Counted from the first letter of the stretch, positions 26,947 through 35,982 are shown. The stretch is DNA of 64,000 nt from Clostridiales bacterium PH28_bin88 (GCA_000987045.1 LAKY01000008.1:72312-136311); one strand, 5' to 3'. Notes: generated by a model from the sequence alone, not told the origin. Translations and numbers: made by a program.

Positions 26947-26992
26947 GTTCTTCACTCCTTTTCATTTGTTTTTACGCGGGATGACACGGCTT

Positions 26993-27835
26993 TCAGGCAA
27001 GAGCGGGTAAAAGTTTTATCACCCCCAGGTAAATGTCCCGCTGGGTTCGTACTTTGTTGGTCCATTCGCTGTAACCGGGAGCGTATAGCGTTATGGTGTA
27101 GATAACGTTATCCAAAAGCCCGTCAAGCTCAAAGTCCCCGAAATTATTGGTTATCGTGTGCATGATCTGTCCGGCTTGCCCTTCCAGGGTTACGCTAACG
27201 TTTTCAGCACACTCCCCCGTATCGTCAAAAAGCACTGTCCCCGCAATGAATTTCTTAGGCAAGCCAATGTAGTGGACACCACCCTGTAGATTAAACTCCG
27301 GCCGGTAGGTTTCGCACCTGCCAGAACAGGCCAGCTGGCCAGCAGTGCTAGCAGGGTCTTCCAGGTCTCCAAACACGAGTGCGCCGGTTGGGCAGGCCTC
27401 AACACACCGCGGTTCCCTCCACCCTTGATCCAGCAGATGAGCACACATGGTGCACTTTTGGGGTAGGTTTTTTTCCTCGTTCCAGTAGATTACCCTGTAT
27501 GGGCAAGCAGCGGCTATCTGTTTCTGGCCTTTCGCCTTTTCAGGGTCAATAATTACGATCCCATCTTCTCGGCGGTACACTGCCCCGCTTTCGGCAACAC
27601 TAGCACATACCGGCGCGCCGCAGTGCATACAGGTCAAAGGCAGATAATCCACCTTAACTTTGGGGTACTTGCCCCGCTCAAACTCTAATAGTCGCATCCA
27701 AAAGTGCCCTTCCATGGGTTGAGCAAGGCTATAAGGAGGGAAGTCGTTACCACAGTGCTCATCCCTGCAAGCAAGGAAGCAATTGTAGCAACCGCTGCAC
27801 TTTTCCAGGTCGATAATAATCCCGTATCTCGCCAA
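26993..27835 (-). CDS. athS: pyrogallol-phloroglucinol transhydroxylase small (iron-sulfur) subunit
   Basis: 280 aa from a TTG three bases after the large-subunit stop, with GGGAGGG upstream; an overlapping GTG would add five residues. The N-terminal two thirds is a multi-cluster ferredoxin: CSGCYNCFLAC near residue 13, CMHCGAPVC, CPYRVIYW, CTMCAHLL, CVEACPTGA. The last ~85 residues form a Cna-B/transthyretin-like beta domain (AGTVLFDDTGECAENVSVTL ... GDFELDGL). That ferredoxin plus beta-sandwich combination, at about 275 residues, is characteristic of the Pelobacter acidigallici transhydroxylase small subunit. It carries the clusters next to the molybdenum subunit. Confidence 0.9.
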   Translation of the reverse strand: MARYGIIIDLEKCSGCYNCFLACRDEHCGNDFPPYSLAQPMEGHFWMRLLEFERGKYPKVKVDYLPLTCMHCGAPVCASVAESGAVYRREDGIVIIDPEKAKGQKQIAAACPYRVIYWNEEKNLPQKCTMCAHLLDQGWREPRCVEACPTGALVFGDLEDPASTAGQLACSGRCETYRPEFNLQGGVHYIGLPKKFIAGTVLFDDTGECAENVSVTLEGQAGQIMHTITNNFGDFELDGLLDNVIYTITLYAPGYSEWTNKVRTQRDIYLGVIKLLPALA

Positions 27836-27837
27836 CT

Positions 27838-30354
27838 CTAACCCTCCCACCTAGCTATTTCCACCAGACAACTGTTAGCCGCCATGCCAGGAGCATGCTT
27901 GGAAATCATGCGTCCCGGCAGCAAAAGGTTAATACATCCACCCCTGTCAGGGCTGTATGCCTTACCTGGTTCTAAGGGGTCATACCGGCCCGACGAGGTA
28001 TAGCAGTGGACTACACCAGGCGTGACACGTTCGGTTACATGAGCTATACCCAGTACAGTGCCCCTGTCATTGTAAACTTTGACAATATCTCCTTCCTTAA
28101 TGCCCCTTTCCTCCGCCTGACCCGGGTGGAGCCGGACAACAATCCAGGCGTTACCGTTCTTTTTAATGCGGTGCCCGGGAATATCTGCCAGCCAGGGGCA
28201 ATGCGCGTCGTAGTGGGTATGATAGGAGAACCGTGGATGCGGCGAAATCAGGTGGAGAGGGTACTTCTTATAAAGCTCAGACCTGTGCCCTTCCCAGCTA
28301 GGGATATAACGAGCCAAAGGGGCGCGCTCCTTATCGTCCGGAAAATGCCTGGACAGACTTTGGGAAACAAATTCAATCTTGCCGGAATAGGAACCCAAGC
28401 CGCTTGTCCTAGGCGCCATACGGTCCGGCGTGTCCCGCTCCCTGCCTTCATAGAACCATCTCAGGGCGGGGGTGGGGTTGTAATCTTCAGGAACCGGCAC
28501 TATGAAGTAACCCTTTTCCTTGAACTCTTCGAAGGAAATGTACTCGGGCAAATCTGATCTGTCAAAGAACTTCTTAATCCAGTCTTCCTCCGTGTTTCCT
28601 TCGGTAAATGCATCTTTAAACCCGAGCCTGTCCGCCAGTTCTGTGAAAATGGCGTAATCCGACTTCGATTCGTACAGCGGCTCGATGCATTTCTTCTGGT
28701 AGACGATTACCCTGTAGTTGTTGCCGTTAGAGGCGTGGTATGAGTACCCGCCGGCGTTGGCCAGTTCCCCGATGTCATTGCGTTCGAAGTTGGTGCAGGC
28801 GGGCAGGATGATGTCCGCAAACCTTGTTTCCGGATCCATCCAGATGTTCTGGTTGACTACCGTTTCCAGCTTGGGACTCTGGTAGGCTTGCACCCACTTG
28901 TTGGTATCCGTCATGGTACCGATGAAAGATCCGCCGTAACGGTAGAACAGCTTGACCTCAGAATGGCCTTCCATGGGGTAGGTGTACGGGATAAACTGCT
29001 GTTCAATTGACTTACCGCAGAAACCCTCACCCACCCAGCTCACTGGTGGGTTGAGGATAGCATCCGGGAAGGAAAGCCTGTAAAGCCGTTGCTTAACAGG
29101 GTTAACTGCCGTCTTCTTGGCAACACTGCCGGGTGTCCCGTCGCCGGTAATTTTACCTTCCGGATCGGCATACCCCGGGAAGAAAAATTCACCATTAAAG
29201 GGTGCACCCAGTTGCCCGCCCCAAATGTTTACGCCGGGCTTGCCCATACCTTGCATAGCCTGCAGGTAAATCATTAACCGGGCCCATTCGTGGCCGTACG
29301 CCGTGCGGCAGGCCCCGCCGAACCCGCCGCGCACACCAGTGCCGAGCATGACCTTCTTTCTGGCCCATTCCCTGGCCAGCGCCCTGGTTACGGCAGCGGA
29401 AACGCCGGATTCAGCTTCCGCCCACTGCGGGGTTTTGGGAACGCCGTCCTCCTCACCCAGGACATACGCCTTGAATTGCTCGAAACCGTGGGTCCGCCCC
29501 GCTACATACTCCTGGTCGTAAGTACCTTCGGTCAACCACACGTAGGCAATCGCCAGGGCGAGCGCCGCGTCGGTGCCGGGCCTGGGCGCAATCCACTTGT
29601 CCGCGTAGCGTACCGCGGTATAGTTGCAGAACGGGTCGATGAACACCTGTTTCTTGCCCAGCTGCTTCATCCACACCCGCCAGATAGCGGCTTCTTGAGC
29701 ACAGTACCCACCCCTGACAGTATCTGGGTCGTTAGACCACCACACAAACATGTCGCTATGATTAAGGGCGTCCTCTAGCAGATCATACTGTTCCAGGCAT
29801 CCAAGCCTCCAAGGGAAGCCATAAGTATGAATGGCGCCCCAGTGCCACCCTTCCCAGCTGTCGGGGTTGTCGAATATTTGGGTATAACCCAGCAGGTTGA
29901 AGAACCTGCCGAAAGTACTCATCTTGTAACCCACCAGGCCCCAGCAGTGATGGGAGGACGTAAGGGCCGTGACGGCTTCCGGGCCGTAGTTGTTGCGCAC
30001 CCGCTTTATTTCGCCGGCCACGATGTCCAGAGCCTCGTCCCAACTGATGCGACGGTAGCCGGATTTACCACGGTTTTGAGGGTTGCGTTCGCCCTCGGGG
30101 TTGAAGTCAACCCTGATCATCGGGTACTTGATGCGGTCTTCGGAATAGATACGCGTTTTTTCAGCCAGCACAAACGGAGCCACCGTGGTTTTCCGGGGTG
30201 GGGAAAATTTTCTTCCCCCGGCATGAATAGTCCAGGGCTTCGCATCCCCCTCGTCCAGTACAATTGGTCTGACCCGTACAATCTTGCCGTCCTTCACGTG
30301 GACAAATACAGCACCGCCTACAGTACAGTTCGTGAATATCTCTTCCCTGCCCAT
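27838..30354 (-). CDS. athL: pyrogallol-phloroglucinol transhydroxylase large (molybdenum) subunit
   Basis: 838 aa, a DMSO-reductase-family protein with no N-terminal iron-sulfur motif and no signal peptide, as in the Pelobacter enzyme. The residues I remember from that structure, His144, Tyr152, Asp174, Ser175 (Mo ligand) and Trp176, all appear here with one constant offset of nine: His135 (SSHHCWG), Tyr143 (VGYK), Asp165-Ser166-Trp167 (NPDSW). The enzyme moves a hydroxyl from 1,2,3,5-tetrahydroxybenzene to pyrogallol, giving phloroglucinol. It is followed directly by athS, and the phloroglucinol pathway genes lie in the same operon. A closely related resorcinol hydroxylase is the main alternative, but the conserved Ser and neighbouring genes favour transhydroxylase. 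Confidence 0.9.
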   Translation of the reverse strand: MGREEIFTNCTVGGAVFVHVKDGKIVRVRPIVLDEGDAKPWTIHAGGRKFSPPRKTTVAPFVLAEKTRIYSEDRIKYPMIRVDFNPEGERNPQNRGKSGYRRISWDEALDIVAGEIKRVRNNYGPEAVTALTSSHHCWGLVGYKMSTFGRFFNLLGYTQIFDNPDSWEGWHWGAIHTYGFPWRLGCLEQYDLLEDALNHSDMFVWWSNDPDTVRGGYCAQEAAIWRVWMKQLGKKQVFIDPFCNYTAVRYADKWIAPRPGTDAALALAIAYVWLTEGTYDQEYVAGRTHGFEQFKAYVLGEEDGVPKTPQWAEAESGVSAAVTRALAREWARKKVMLGTGVRGGFGGACRTAYGHEWARLMIYLQAMQGMGKPGVNIWGGQLGAPFNGEFFFPGYADPEGKITGDGTPGSVAKKTAVNPVKQRLYRLSFPDAILNPPVSWVGEGFCGKSIEQQFIPYTYPMEGHSEVKLFYRYGGSFIGTMTDTNKWVQAYQSPKLETVVNQNIWMDPETRFADIILPACTNFERNDIGELANAGGYSYHASNGNNYRVIVYQKKCIEPLYESKSDYAIFTELADRLGFKDAFTEGNTEEDWIKKFFDRSDLPEYISFEEFKEKGYFIVPVPEDYNPTPALRWFYEGRERDTPDRMAPRTSGLGSYSGKIEFVSQSLSRHFPDDKERAPLARYIPSWEGHRSELYKKYPLHLISPHPRFSYHTHYDAHCPWLADIPGHRIKKNGNAWIVVRLHPGQAEERGIKEGDIVKVYNDRGTVLGIAHVTERVTPGVVHCYTSSGRYDPLEPGKAYSPDRGGCINLLLPGRMISKHAPGMAANSCLVEIARWEG

Positions 30355-30408
30355 CAGACCTACAGGCCCCCTTTTTGCGCATTCTCGTCCTTCCGCTTTT
30401 TTTGGTTT

Positions 30409-30738
30409 TTAACGGGGTGCAAACAGGACGGTTTTGGGTTTGTCCTCCATATACGTGGCAAGTTCCTCGATGGTGCCATATTTCATGCAGTTGGCCTGGC
30501 AGTGTTTAACGCATGCCGGTTGGAGGCCGTCTTTCGTCCGCTGGGCGCAAAGATTGCAAAGGTCCGTTGGAAAAGGAATATAGTCGATGGCTATCTTATT
30601 GAAGGTTTCCAGCACGATCTCGTTTACTTTAATGCCCCACCTGCCCACGGGAAAGTTCCGCTCCTGTTTACAGGCCACCTCGCAAGTATGACAACCCGTG
30701 CAAAACTCGTAGTCAACGAGCAAACCGTAACGCGCCAT
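30409..30738 (-). CDS. 4Fe-4S ferredoxin-like subunit of the copy-2 molybdoenzyme
   Basis: 109 aa, starting one base after the stop of the large enzyme gene. Two cysteine clusters are visible: CTGCHTCEVAC near residue 16, and CNLCAQRT followed by CVKHCQANC in the second half. The start ARYGLLVDYEFC resembles AthS, but there is no beta domain and only about half the cysteines, so it probably carries two clusters. It should pass electrons to or from the 749-aa molybdoenzyme. No such partner accompanies copy 1. Confidence 0.8.
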   Translation of the reverse strand: MARYGLLVDYEFCTGCHTCEVACKQERNFPVGRWGIKVNEIVLETFNKIAIDYIPFPTDLCNLCAQRTKDGLQPACVKHCQANCMKYGTIEELATYMEDKPKTVLFAPR

Positions 30739-30739
30739 C

Positions 30740-32989
30740 CTATTTCTCTCCTTCCTTTCGTAACCGGCAAAGGATTGTCTTGTAGGCTCCCCCGCCAAAC
30801 CCTGACTTGCTCTGTGTTCCGGTGGGAATCAACTGGTTACAGTTGTAGTCCCAGATACCGTACAGGTTGGGTTCCCGGCCGTCCGTCTCGGGCAGCCACC
30901 ACCCGTGGGGCACCATCACAACTTTCGGGTGAATGGTTGGCGTGACTTTCGCCTTGCGCTTGATCCTGCCGCGCCGGTTCTCTACCCACACCCATTCTCC
31001 GTCCTCGATGCCCAGTTGCCTGGCCACCTGCGGGTTAATTTCCACAATCGGATCCGGGTCAATCTCACGCAACCAGGGGATCATCCGGTGCTCCGCGTGG
31101 AAGTACACCGGCGACCTGCGCCCCGTGGCCATTACCAGTGGGTATTCCTTAAAAAGGTCGGGCGTACGCAGTTCACTCTCAGGGGGTTCTTCATAATACG
31201 GCAATGGGTCGAGGCCCCACTCGTCGTATTTGGAACAGTGGAACTCGATCTTGCCTGTCGGCGTGTTGAAGCCAGGCTTCCGGTCATGCCGTAGCAGCCC
31301 CTTCTCATGCCGGTAGTAAGGCTTCCAGGGGGTTTCATCCGGAGCATATTCCCAGCTTCCTTGAGCCGCCAGTTCATCGTAGGTCTTGCCTGAGGGTTTA
31401 AGCCGTTCGTCGATCAGGTCTTTTACCGTCTCCCAGGGAACTGCCTTCGGGTTGAAGCGTTTAGCCAGTTCAAAGTTGATCTCCCAGTCGGATTTGCACT
31501 CACCCACTTTAATAGCAGTTACAATTACACTAAGAGGCGCCCACCACGACCGCCAGCTTTGCTTTTCTGCAAAACTGGCAACAGGCAACACAATATCAGC
31601 CAATGCCTGGCTAGTCGGGTTAAGGAAGGTATCCGCAACCACGATGAAGTCAAGCTTTTTCAAGGCTTCATAATGCTTCCTGGTATCTGCCGCTTGCCCA
31701 CCCAGGATATTAGTGGTCTGGATCCATGCCGCTTTTACAGGATACGGGTCGCCCGTTAAAATCTGGTCGATAGCCATATCCGGCTGGGCCCAACCGCGGA
31801 AGTTTTTCACCATCGGGTAGGTGCTTGCGCCAATACGCTTTTCCGAAAGTTTCTTGACGAATTCTTCACCGTACAGGTCAGTCAGGTCCTTGGTATTCCA
31901 AGGATAGGTAATTACGCCATGGGATGTCTTGGCAAATACGTTGCCGCCTGGGTTATCAACGTTGCCTGTAAGGCACCACAGGTAGATAATCGCCTGAGCC
32001 ACAGTGGTACCCTCAGGACACTGGTCGATAGGCAGTCCCCAGTGAATTGCCGCGGGTTTAGCGGTAGCATATAAACGAGCTGCTTTGACTATTTCTTCTT
32101 CAGGAATCCAGGTAATGGCGGAAACCCTTTCGGGAGTATAGCTCTGTACACGTTCTTTCAATTCCTCGAAGCCATATGTCCATTTCTCAACAAATTCCTT
32201 GTCGTATAAACCTTCGTTGATAATCACATGCATCATGGCCAGCGCCAACGCTCCGTCGGTTCCCGGCCTGATCTGCAGGTGTTGTTTCGCTCGAGAAGCA
32301 AACCAGGTTACCCGCGGGTCGATCACGATTAACTTGGATCCTCTCTTCATACACTCTACAATCCAATGACCTTGAAAAGCATCGGGACAACCGGACATGG
32401 GGTTCTGGCCCCAGACAATGATCACCTTGGGCGGCTCCCACCGGGGATCATCATACCTTTTCTCAAAAAACTGGCTGCAATCCGCCACCGCCACATCACC
32501 TAGGGTGGCGTTCATCGCGCCTAGCCGGGGCGTGTAGCAGGACTGGCCGGCCAAACCCAACTGGGACCAATTGGGGCTGCCGAAGGCGTAAGCCAGGAAG
32601 GAGATAGGGCCACCTATATCCCGGCCGGTCCCCTGGCAAAAGATGACTGCCTCGGCCCCGTATTCCCGCTTCACCTCATTGAACTTCTCCTCAATTGTAT
32701 CGTAGGCCTCGTCCCATGAGATGCGTGTCCACTTGCCTTCGCCACGTGCACCGGTACGCTTCATTGGGAAAGTCAGCCTATCAGGGTGATATATATACTG
32801 GGTAACCGCGAGCAATCGCGGGCACACCCGCCCCTGGTTCCAGGGATGGTCCTCATCTCCTTCTACTTTCACCAGCCTTTCGTTCTCTACGAAAAGCTTT
32901 GCGCCGCACCCCCCGTGACAACCTGGGCCGGGTGACCATACAGTGGTACGCACAACTTTTTGATTGGAATTCCTGTCGCTGCTGCTCAA
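30740..32989 (-). CDS. DMSO-reductase-family molybdo/tungstoenzyme, substrate unknown (copy 2)
   Basis: 749 aa from a TTG with GGGGAGGG eight bases upstream; an in-frame TTG 21 bases earlier lies before that site. Colinear with copy 1 and sharing long identical blocks (VVRTTVWSPGPGCHGGCGAK, TTNILGGQAADTRKHYEALK, VMVPHGWWLPET). As in copy 1 the first cluster Cys is missing (C-x3-C-x27-C), and a Cys in GQSCYTPR aligns with the candidate metal ligand. It is coupled to a 109-aa ferredoxin. Position between the SDR reductase and athL places it inside the trihydroxybenzene operon. It may convert another phenol into the pathway or regenerate the tetrahydroxybenzene cosubstrate; both are guesses. Confidence 0.83.
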   Translation of the reverse strand: MSSSDRNSNQKVVRTTVWSPGPGCHGGCGAKLFVENERLVKVEGDEDHPWNQGRVCPRLLAVTQYIYHPDRLTFPMKRTGARGEGKWTRISWDEAYDTIEEKFNEVKREYGAEAVIFCQGTGRDIGGPISFLAYAFGSPNWSQLGLAGQSCYTPRLGAMNATLGDVAVADCSQFFEKRYDDPRWEPPKVIIVWGQNPMSGCPDAFQGHWIVECMKRGSKLIVIDPRVTWFASRAKQHLQIRPGTDGALALAMMHVIINEGLYDKEFVEKWTYGFEELKERVQSYTPERVSAITWIPEEEIVKAARLYATAKPAAIHWGLPIDQCPEGTTVAQAIIYLWCLTGNVDNPGGNVFAKTSHGVITYPWNTKDLTDLYGEEFVKKLSEKRIGASTYPMVKNFRGWAQPDMAIDQILTGDPYPVKAAWIQTTNILGGQAADTRKHYEALKKLDFIVVADTFLNPTSQALADIVLPVASFAEKQSWRSWWAPLSVIVTAIKVGECKSDWEINFELAKRFNPKAVPWETVKDLIDERLKPSGKTYDELAAQGSWEYAPDETPWKPYYRHEKGLLRHDRKPGFNTPTGKIEFHCSKYDEWGLDPLPYYEEPPESELRTPDLFKEYPLVMATGRRSPVYFHAEHRMIPWLREIDPDPIVEINPQVARQLGIEDGEWVWVENRRGRIKRKAKVTPTIHPKVVMVPHGWWLPETDGREPNLYGIWDYNCNQLIPTGTQSKSGFGGGAYKTILCRLRKEGEK

Positions 32990-33013
32990 TGCCCTACCCT
33001 CCCCTGACAAGAT

Positions 33014-33784
33014 TTAGCCGATGGCAGTCAAACCGCCGTCAACATATACGATCTGGCCAGTTAGAAAGTCAGAAGCGGGGCTGGCAAGGAAAACAGCGGC
33101 GCCAACCATGTCCTCCGGCACTCCAAGGCGGCCAAGGGGAATGTTTCGCAGATATTTTTCCGTGCGCCCCGGTTCCTGCATCTGTTTCTCAGTTAACTTG
33201 GTAGCTACCAACGCCGGTCCGATGGCGTTGACATTTACGTTAAAGGGAGCCCATTCCGCGGCGAGGCACCGGGTAATCATGTCTACAGCACCCTTGGTAC
33301 CACAATAAGCACTATTGCCGCCGCTGTTAGCCCGGATTCCCCTGACAGACGAAACATTAATCACCTTACCCCTACGATTCTGAGTCATTACCTTGCCAAA
33401 ATGCTTACATGCGATCATGGTTCCCGTCACGTTTACATCGAAGAGGCGTTTCCACTCCTCCATGGGAAAGTCCAGCGCCTGTGCCTTTGTGTTGTAACCC
33501 TGAGAATTTACCAGAATATCCACCGTACCGAATTTATCCAGTACTTTCCCGACCAGTTGGATTACACTATCTTCTTGGGTGACATCAACCGAAAAGGCAG
33601 CGGTTTCGACGCCGGCTTCTGTGGCGATAGACCTGGCCTCCTCTTTGATTTGTTCCAGTTTGCGACTCGCTACCACCACCCTGGCGCCCTGTTTTGCCAG
33701 CCCAAGGGCAATAGCTCCGCCAATACCACCTGCACCGCCAATGACTACGGCCACTTTACCGGTTAGGTCAAACAGACCTGTCAT
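33014..33784 (-). CDS. SDR-family reductase; candidate phloroglucinol reductase
   Basis: 256 aa, a classical short-chain dehydrogenase. Cofactor loop GGAGGIG (16-22), catalytic Ser145/Ser146, Tyr160 and Lys164 (SAYCGTK), and the C-terminal SDFLTGQIVYVDGG. VASRK after the second strand suggests NADPH preference. Phloroglucinol reductase, which reduces phloroglucinol to dihydrophloroglucinol, is a known NADPH-dependent SDR. This is the only SDR in the cluster and lies between the BKACE and molybdoenzyme genes. A generic 3-oxoacyl reductase is the alternative; sequence alone cannot separate them. Confidence 0.82.
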   Translation of the reverse strand: MTGLFDLTGKVAVVIGGAGGIGGAIALGLAKQGARVVVASRKLEQIKEEARSIATEAGVETAAFSVDVTQEDSVIQLVGKVLDKFGTVDILVNSQGYNTKAQALDFPMEEWKRLFDVNVTGTMIACKHFGKVMTQNRRGKVINVSSVRGIRANSGGNSAYCGTKGAVDMITRCLAAEWAPFNVNVNAIGPALVATKLTEKQMQEPGRTEKYLRNIPLGRLGVPEDMVGAAVFLASPASDFLTGQIVYVDGGLTAIG

Positions 33785-33801
33785 CTTGTGCTACACCTCC
33801 G

Positions 33802-34662
33802 TTAGTCCTGTAACGGTTTCAAGCCGAGGATCTGCCTTGCTTCCTCCGGTGTGCAGGGCTCTTTGCCCAATTCCCGGGCAATCCTTACGGTTCGCGCCAC
33901 CAGTTGGGCATTGCTCTTTACGAGTTCGCCCTTGGCATAGTAAATATTATCCTCCATGCCCACGCGGACGCACGTACCCGAAATCATACCCAGGGTGGTC
34001 AGGGGCGCCTGCGCGCTACCAATAGCGCAAACATTTACGTAAGCGTCGGCAGGTATAAAGTCGAGCAAAGAATTCAAATACTTAGGCGTCGCTGGTACGG
34101 CACCCTGGTACATCATCCCCAGCACCAGATTTACGTAATAAGGCTTCTCCACCAGTCCCTTCTCAATCAGGTTCTCGACTTCACGGAACATGGCGTGGCT
34201 GTATACTTCCATCTCCGGTTTAATGCCCATTTCCTTCATTTTGATCGCCCAGGTCTCGATGTCTTTCCGTGAATTGCACCAGGGCACCCCCTCGTAAGGG
34301 CCGGAAATACGCATCATCGTGCCCATATTAAGCGACGCGATTTCCGGACCCGCCTTGAGGCACTCGATACGTTCTTCTAAAGAAAGATTTGGGCCGCCAC
34401 CGGTGGTGTAGTTCAAGACAATATCGCAGCGGGCTCTTATTTTGTCGTGGATCTCCTGGAACACCTCCCGGCTGCCAGTAGGTGTCCCCTGAGGATCTCT
34501 GGCGTGGATATGGCAGATGGCAGCACCCTCGTTATAACACTCGTAGGCAGTCTGCGCGATTTCGTCCGGCTGTTCAGGGAGATTGGGGTTTTGTGCCTTT
34601 CTGGTGATTGCTCCTGTGGTGGCGACTGTAATAATGACTTTATTTGCAGGTAACTTAAGCAT
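33802..34662 (-). CDS. beta-keto acid cleavage enzyme (BKACE, DUF849); candidate triacetate acetoacetate-lyase
   Basis: 286 aa, normal family length. The N-terminus KVIITVATTGAI and the zinc motif CHIHARD (His51, His53) are diagnostic, with VNVCAIGSAQAPL and GMEDNIYYAKGELV in the C-terminal half. BKACE enzymes condense a beta-keto acid with acetyl-CoA and release acetoacetate plus a new acyl-CoA. With triacetate (3,5-dioxohexanoate) the products would be acetoacetate and acetoacetyl-CoA, both consumed by the CoA-transferase and thiolase of this operon. The triacetate substrate is inferred from the cluster. 3-keto-5-aminohexanoate cleavage (lysine fermentation) is the main alternative, but no other lysine-pathway gene is present. 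Confidence 0.87.
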   Translation of the reverse strand: MLKLPANKVIITVATTGAITRKAQNPNLPEQPDEIAQTAYECYNEGAAICHIHARDPQGTPTGSREVFQEIHDKIRARCDIVLNYTTGGGPNLSLEERIECLKAGPEIASLNMGTMMRISGPYEGVPWCNSRKDIETWAIKMKEMGIKPEMEVYSHAMFREVENLIEKGLVEKPYYVNLVLGMMYQGAVPATPKYLNSLLDFIPADAYVNVCAIGSAQAPLTTLGMISGTCVRVGMEDNIYYAKGELVKSNAQLVARTVRIARELGKEPCTPEEARQILGLKPLQD

Positions 34663-34682
34663 TTAATGCCCCTCCTGGATCA

Positions 34683-35633
34683 TTACTTTAATATAAAGTC
34701 AATACCTTTAAATACTTTCATCAGATTCATATCCCGCTCTTTCAATATTTCTTCCAGACTCCTGCCGCTATAGTCGTAAAAACCCTTACCCGTTTTTACT
34801 CCCAGGTGACCTTTCTCTACCCTGTCAAAAAGGCTACGAGGCCGGTTTTCCATGGGCGGTTCGATAAACTGGTCGTTCTCGAGGTTCTTCGCGCTGAGGT
34901 CAAGGCCCGTAAAGTCATAACGCTGTACCACGCCCAGTACCATCATGCGAGGAGCGATACTTGCCTTCACGGCCAGATCCAGTTGCTCCGGAGTAATGTA
35001 TCCGTTATCCAGCAGGAAAAATATCTCCCTGCCAAGAATACGTTGAATGCGGTTGATAACAAAGCCAGGGACAAACTTTTCCATCAATACGGGAGTTTTC
35101 CCTATGGTTTTAAGGAAATCCATGGTCAACTGAACCGTTGCATCCGATGTCTCTGGCCCCCGGACCACTTCGACCAGAGGGATTATATGCGGTGGTGCGA
35201 ACCAGTGAGCAATTATTGTTTGCTGCAGCCTGGCGGGAACCATTAGCTCATAGATGTTGAGGTAGGAGGTATTACTTGCAATAATGGTATCCGGAGCACA
35301 GATCTTGTCCAGTTCAGCGTACAACTGCCGCTTGATATCCCTGTTTTCTACCACAGTCTCCACCACGTATTGCGCACCCTGCGCGGCCTCGGTGACAGAG
35401 TCGGTAAATTTAATCCGCTGCATAATCGAGTCAACCTGGTCTGCTGGCAGCAAACCTGCTTCCACCATGGTTCCAAGGTTCGTTCTGATTATCGAATACG
35501 CCTTGTCAAGGGTTTCCCGGCGCCTGGAATAGAGCTTTACTCCGTAGCCGCAGGTCGCGTATGACTGGGCCAACCCAGGTCCCATGGTACCGGCACCGAG
35601 AATAGCAACTTCCCTGATGTCCTCCAATTTCAT
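34683..35633 (-). CDS. 3-hydroxyacyl-CoA dehydrogenase-like enzyme; candidate 3-hydroxy-5-oxohexanoate dehydrogenase
   Basis: 316 aa from the ATG with AAGGTGG upstream, not the longer open frame. The Rossmann motif is VAILGAGTMGPGLA (about residues 9-22), followed by YSRRRETLDKAY, the catalytic-region IIAHWFAPPHIIPLVEVV with its His, and a C-terminal domain beginning VMEKFVPGFVINRIQ (family block VPGFxxNR). Enzymes of this fold oxidise 3-hydroxyacyl-CoA or small 3-hydroxy acids such as gulonate. Here it would oxidise ring-opened 3-hydroxy-5-oxohexanoate to triacetate with NAD. The fold is certain; the substrate is inferred from its place between cupin and BKACE genes. Confidence 0.82.
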   Translation of the reverse strand: MKLEDIREVAILGAGTMGPGLAQSYATCGYGVKLYSRRRETLDKAYSIIRTNLGTMVEAGLLPADQVDSIMQRIKFTDSVTEAAQGAQYVVETVVENRDIKRQLYAELDKICAPDTIIASNTSYLNIYELMVPARLQQTIIAHWFAPPHIIPLVEVVRGPETSDATVQLTMDFLKTIGKTPVLMEKFVPGFVINRIQRILGREIFFLLDNGYITPEQLDLAVKASIAPRMMVLGVVQRYDFTGLDLSAKNLENDQFIEPPMENRPRSLFDRVEKGHLGVKTGKGFYDYSGRSLEEILKERDMNLMKVFKGIDFILK

Positions 35634-35646
35634 CTGCTCAACCACC

Positions 35647-35982
35647 TTACCACACGTCAACCACAATTACCAATGTGGTTGCGGGCTGTACGCCATTCGT
35701 CTCAATAGAACGTTCTTCACCGGGAGCGATATAAATCATGTCGCCTGCTTCCAGGAAGTGCTCCTCGTTCTTCCCTCTTACTGTTATCGAACCTGATAAA
35801 ACATAATAGACACGTTCCTTGTCAGAAGAAGACATCTCTCCTCCACCGTTGGGCAGGAAGTGGGAAATTGAAATCGTAAGGCGGGCTGTACCATCTTGGG
35901 GACAGATCTTCTTCATGCCCCACATATTAAAGTGTTTTTTCGCATCATAGGATGTGCCTGCGCTCGCTTTTACTGTTTTCAC
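35647..35982 (-). CDS. small cupin protein
   Basis: 111 aa from a GTG start. A single cupin barrel: VYYVLSGSITVRGKNEEHFL then AGDMIYIAPGEERSIET. The usual metal-binding His pair of cupin motif 1 is not obvious (GGGEMSSSDKERVYYV), so it may lack a metal. Such stand-alone cupins in catabolic clusters may bind or isomerise an unstable keto intermediate, or serve as small-molecule sensors. Its role here is unknown. It lies 13 nt before the dehydrogenase gene. Confidence 0.75.
   Translation of the reverse strand: MKTVKASAGTSYDAKKHFNMWGMKKICPQDGTARLTISISHFLPNGGGEMSSSDKERVYYVLSGSITVRGKNEEHFLEAGDMIYIAPGEERSIETNGVQPATTLVIVVDVW

Noticed and set aside
33802..34662. Lysine-fermentation 3-keto-5-aminohexanoate cleavage enzyme
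   Set aside because: The family is the same, but none of the lysine aminomutase or diaminohexanoate dehydrogenase genes is nearby, whereas all other phloroglucinol steps are.
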